Assembly: GCA_017622155.1 (NCBI GenBank)
Contig: JAGARS010000001.1
Coordinates: 1 to 6,197 of the forward strand
DNA: 6,197 bases
DNA from: Peptococcaceae bacterium
Lineage (GTDB): Bacteria; Bacillota; Peptococcia; Peptococcales; Peptococcaceae
Direction of reading: 5' to 3'
Part shown: piece by piece, positions 5,579-6,197 of the stretch
How positions within the stretch are numbered: position 1 is the first letter of the stretch
Layout: each line of letters starts with the position of its first letter
The notes under the pieces: model-generated
What the model was told of the DNA's origin: nothing
Database searches by the model: none
Seen by the model: only the letters and a program-made list of their open reading frames with translations
Made by a program: the position numbers and the translations under genes

Positions 5579-6197
<619 letters not shown>

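Overview
The window looks like ordinary chromosomal DNA of an endospore-forming (or sporulation-gene-carrying) member of the Bacillota. The evidence is a spoIIP homologue, strong AGGAGG-type ribosome binding sites, AT-rich intergenic DNA and sigma-A-like promoters. A Negativicutes-type genome is possible, but I cannot fix the taxon from sequence alone.

Layout. Bases 1-60 hold only the end of whatever lies to the left. A bidirectional terminator (61-91) is followed by rpsT on the minus strand, which starts at a TTG codon and has its own promoter and a leader hairpin. Divergent from it is spoIIP (610-1671), the cell-wall hydrolase of forespore engulfment, with a weak sigma-E-like promoter candidate. 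Next on the plus strand come lgt (1768-2571), the prolipoprotein diacylglyceryl transferase, and a small unrecognised DUF2007-like protein (2696-2968). Each of these two has a well-formed promoter of its own, and the second ends in a clear intrinsic terminator. From about 3100 onwards lies an ilvB-ilvN-ilvC operon: acetohydroxyacid synthase large and small subunits, 4 bp apart and probably translationally coupled, then ketol-acid reductoisomerase, cut by the right edge after 195 codons.

How the genes work together. IlvB and IlvN form the first committed enzyme of valine, leucine and isoleucine synthesis, and IlvC performs the second step. The IlvN valine-site residues N11, G14 and N29 are intact, so valine feedback is expected. 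SpoIIP and Lgt both act at the cell envelope but are probably independent transcription units. rpsT is a stand-alone ribosomal protein gene.

The most unusual non-coding DNA is the 199-bp ilvN-ilvC gap. It holds a 103-bp nested palindrome (5420-5522) and then a GC-rich bulged hairpin (5549-5577), and neither has a terminator T-run. The roughly 110-nt ilvB leader also carries two perfect inverted repeats and a short direct repeat. I found no CRISPR array, tRNA, rRNA, transposase, phage gene or defence system. Apart from the non-coding structures and the small unknown protein, this is a housekeeping region.
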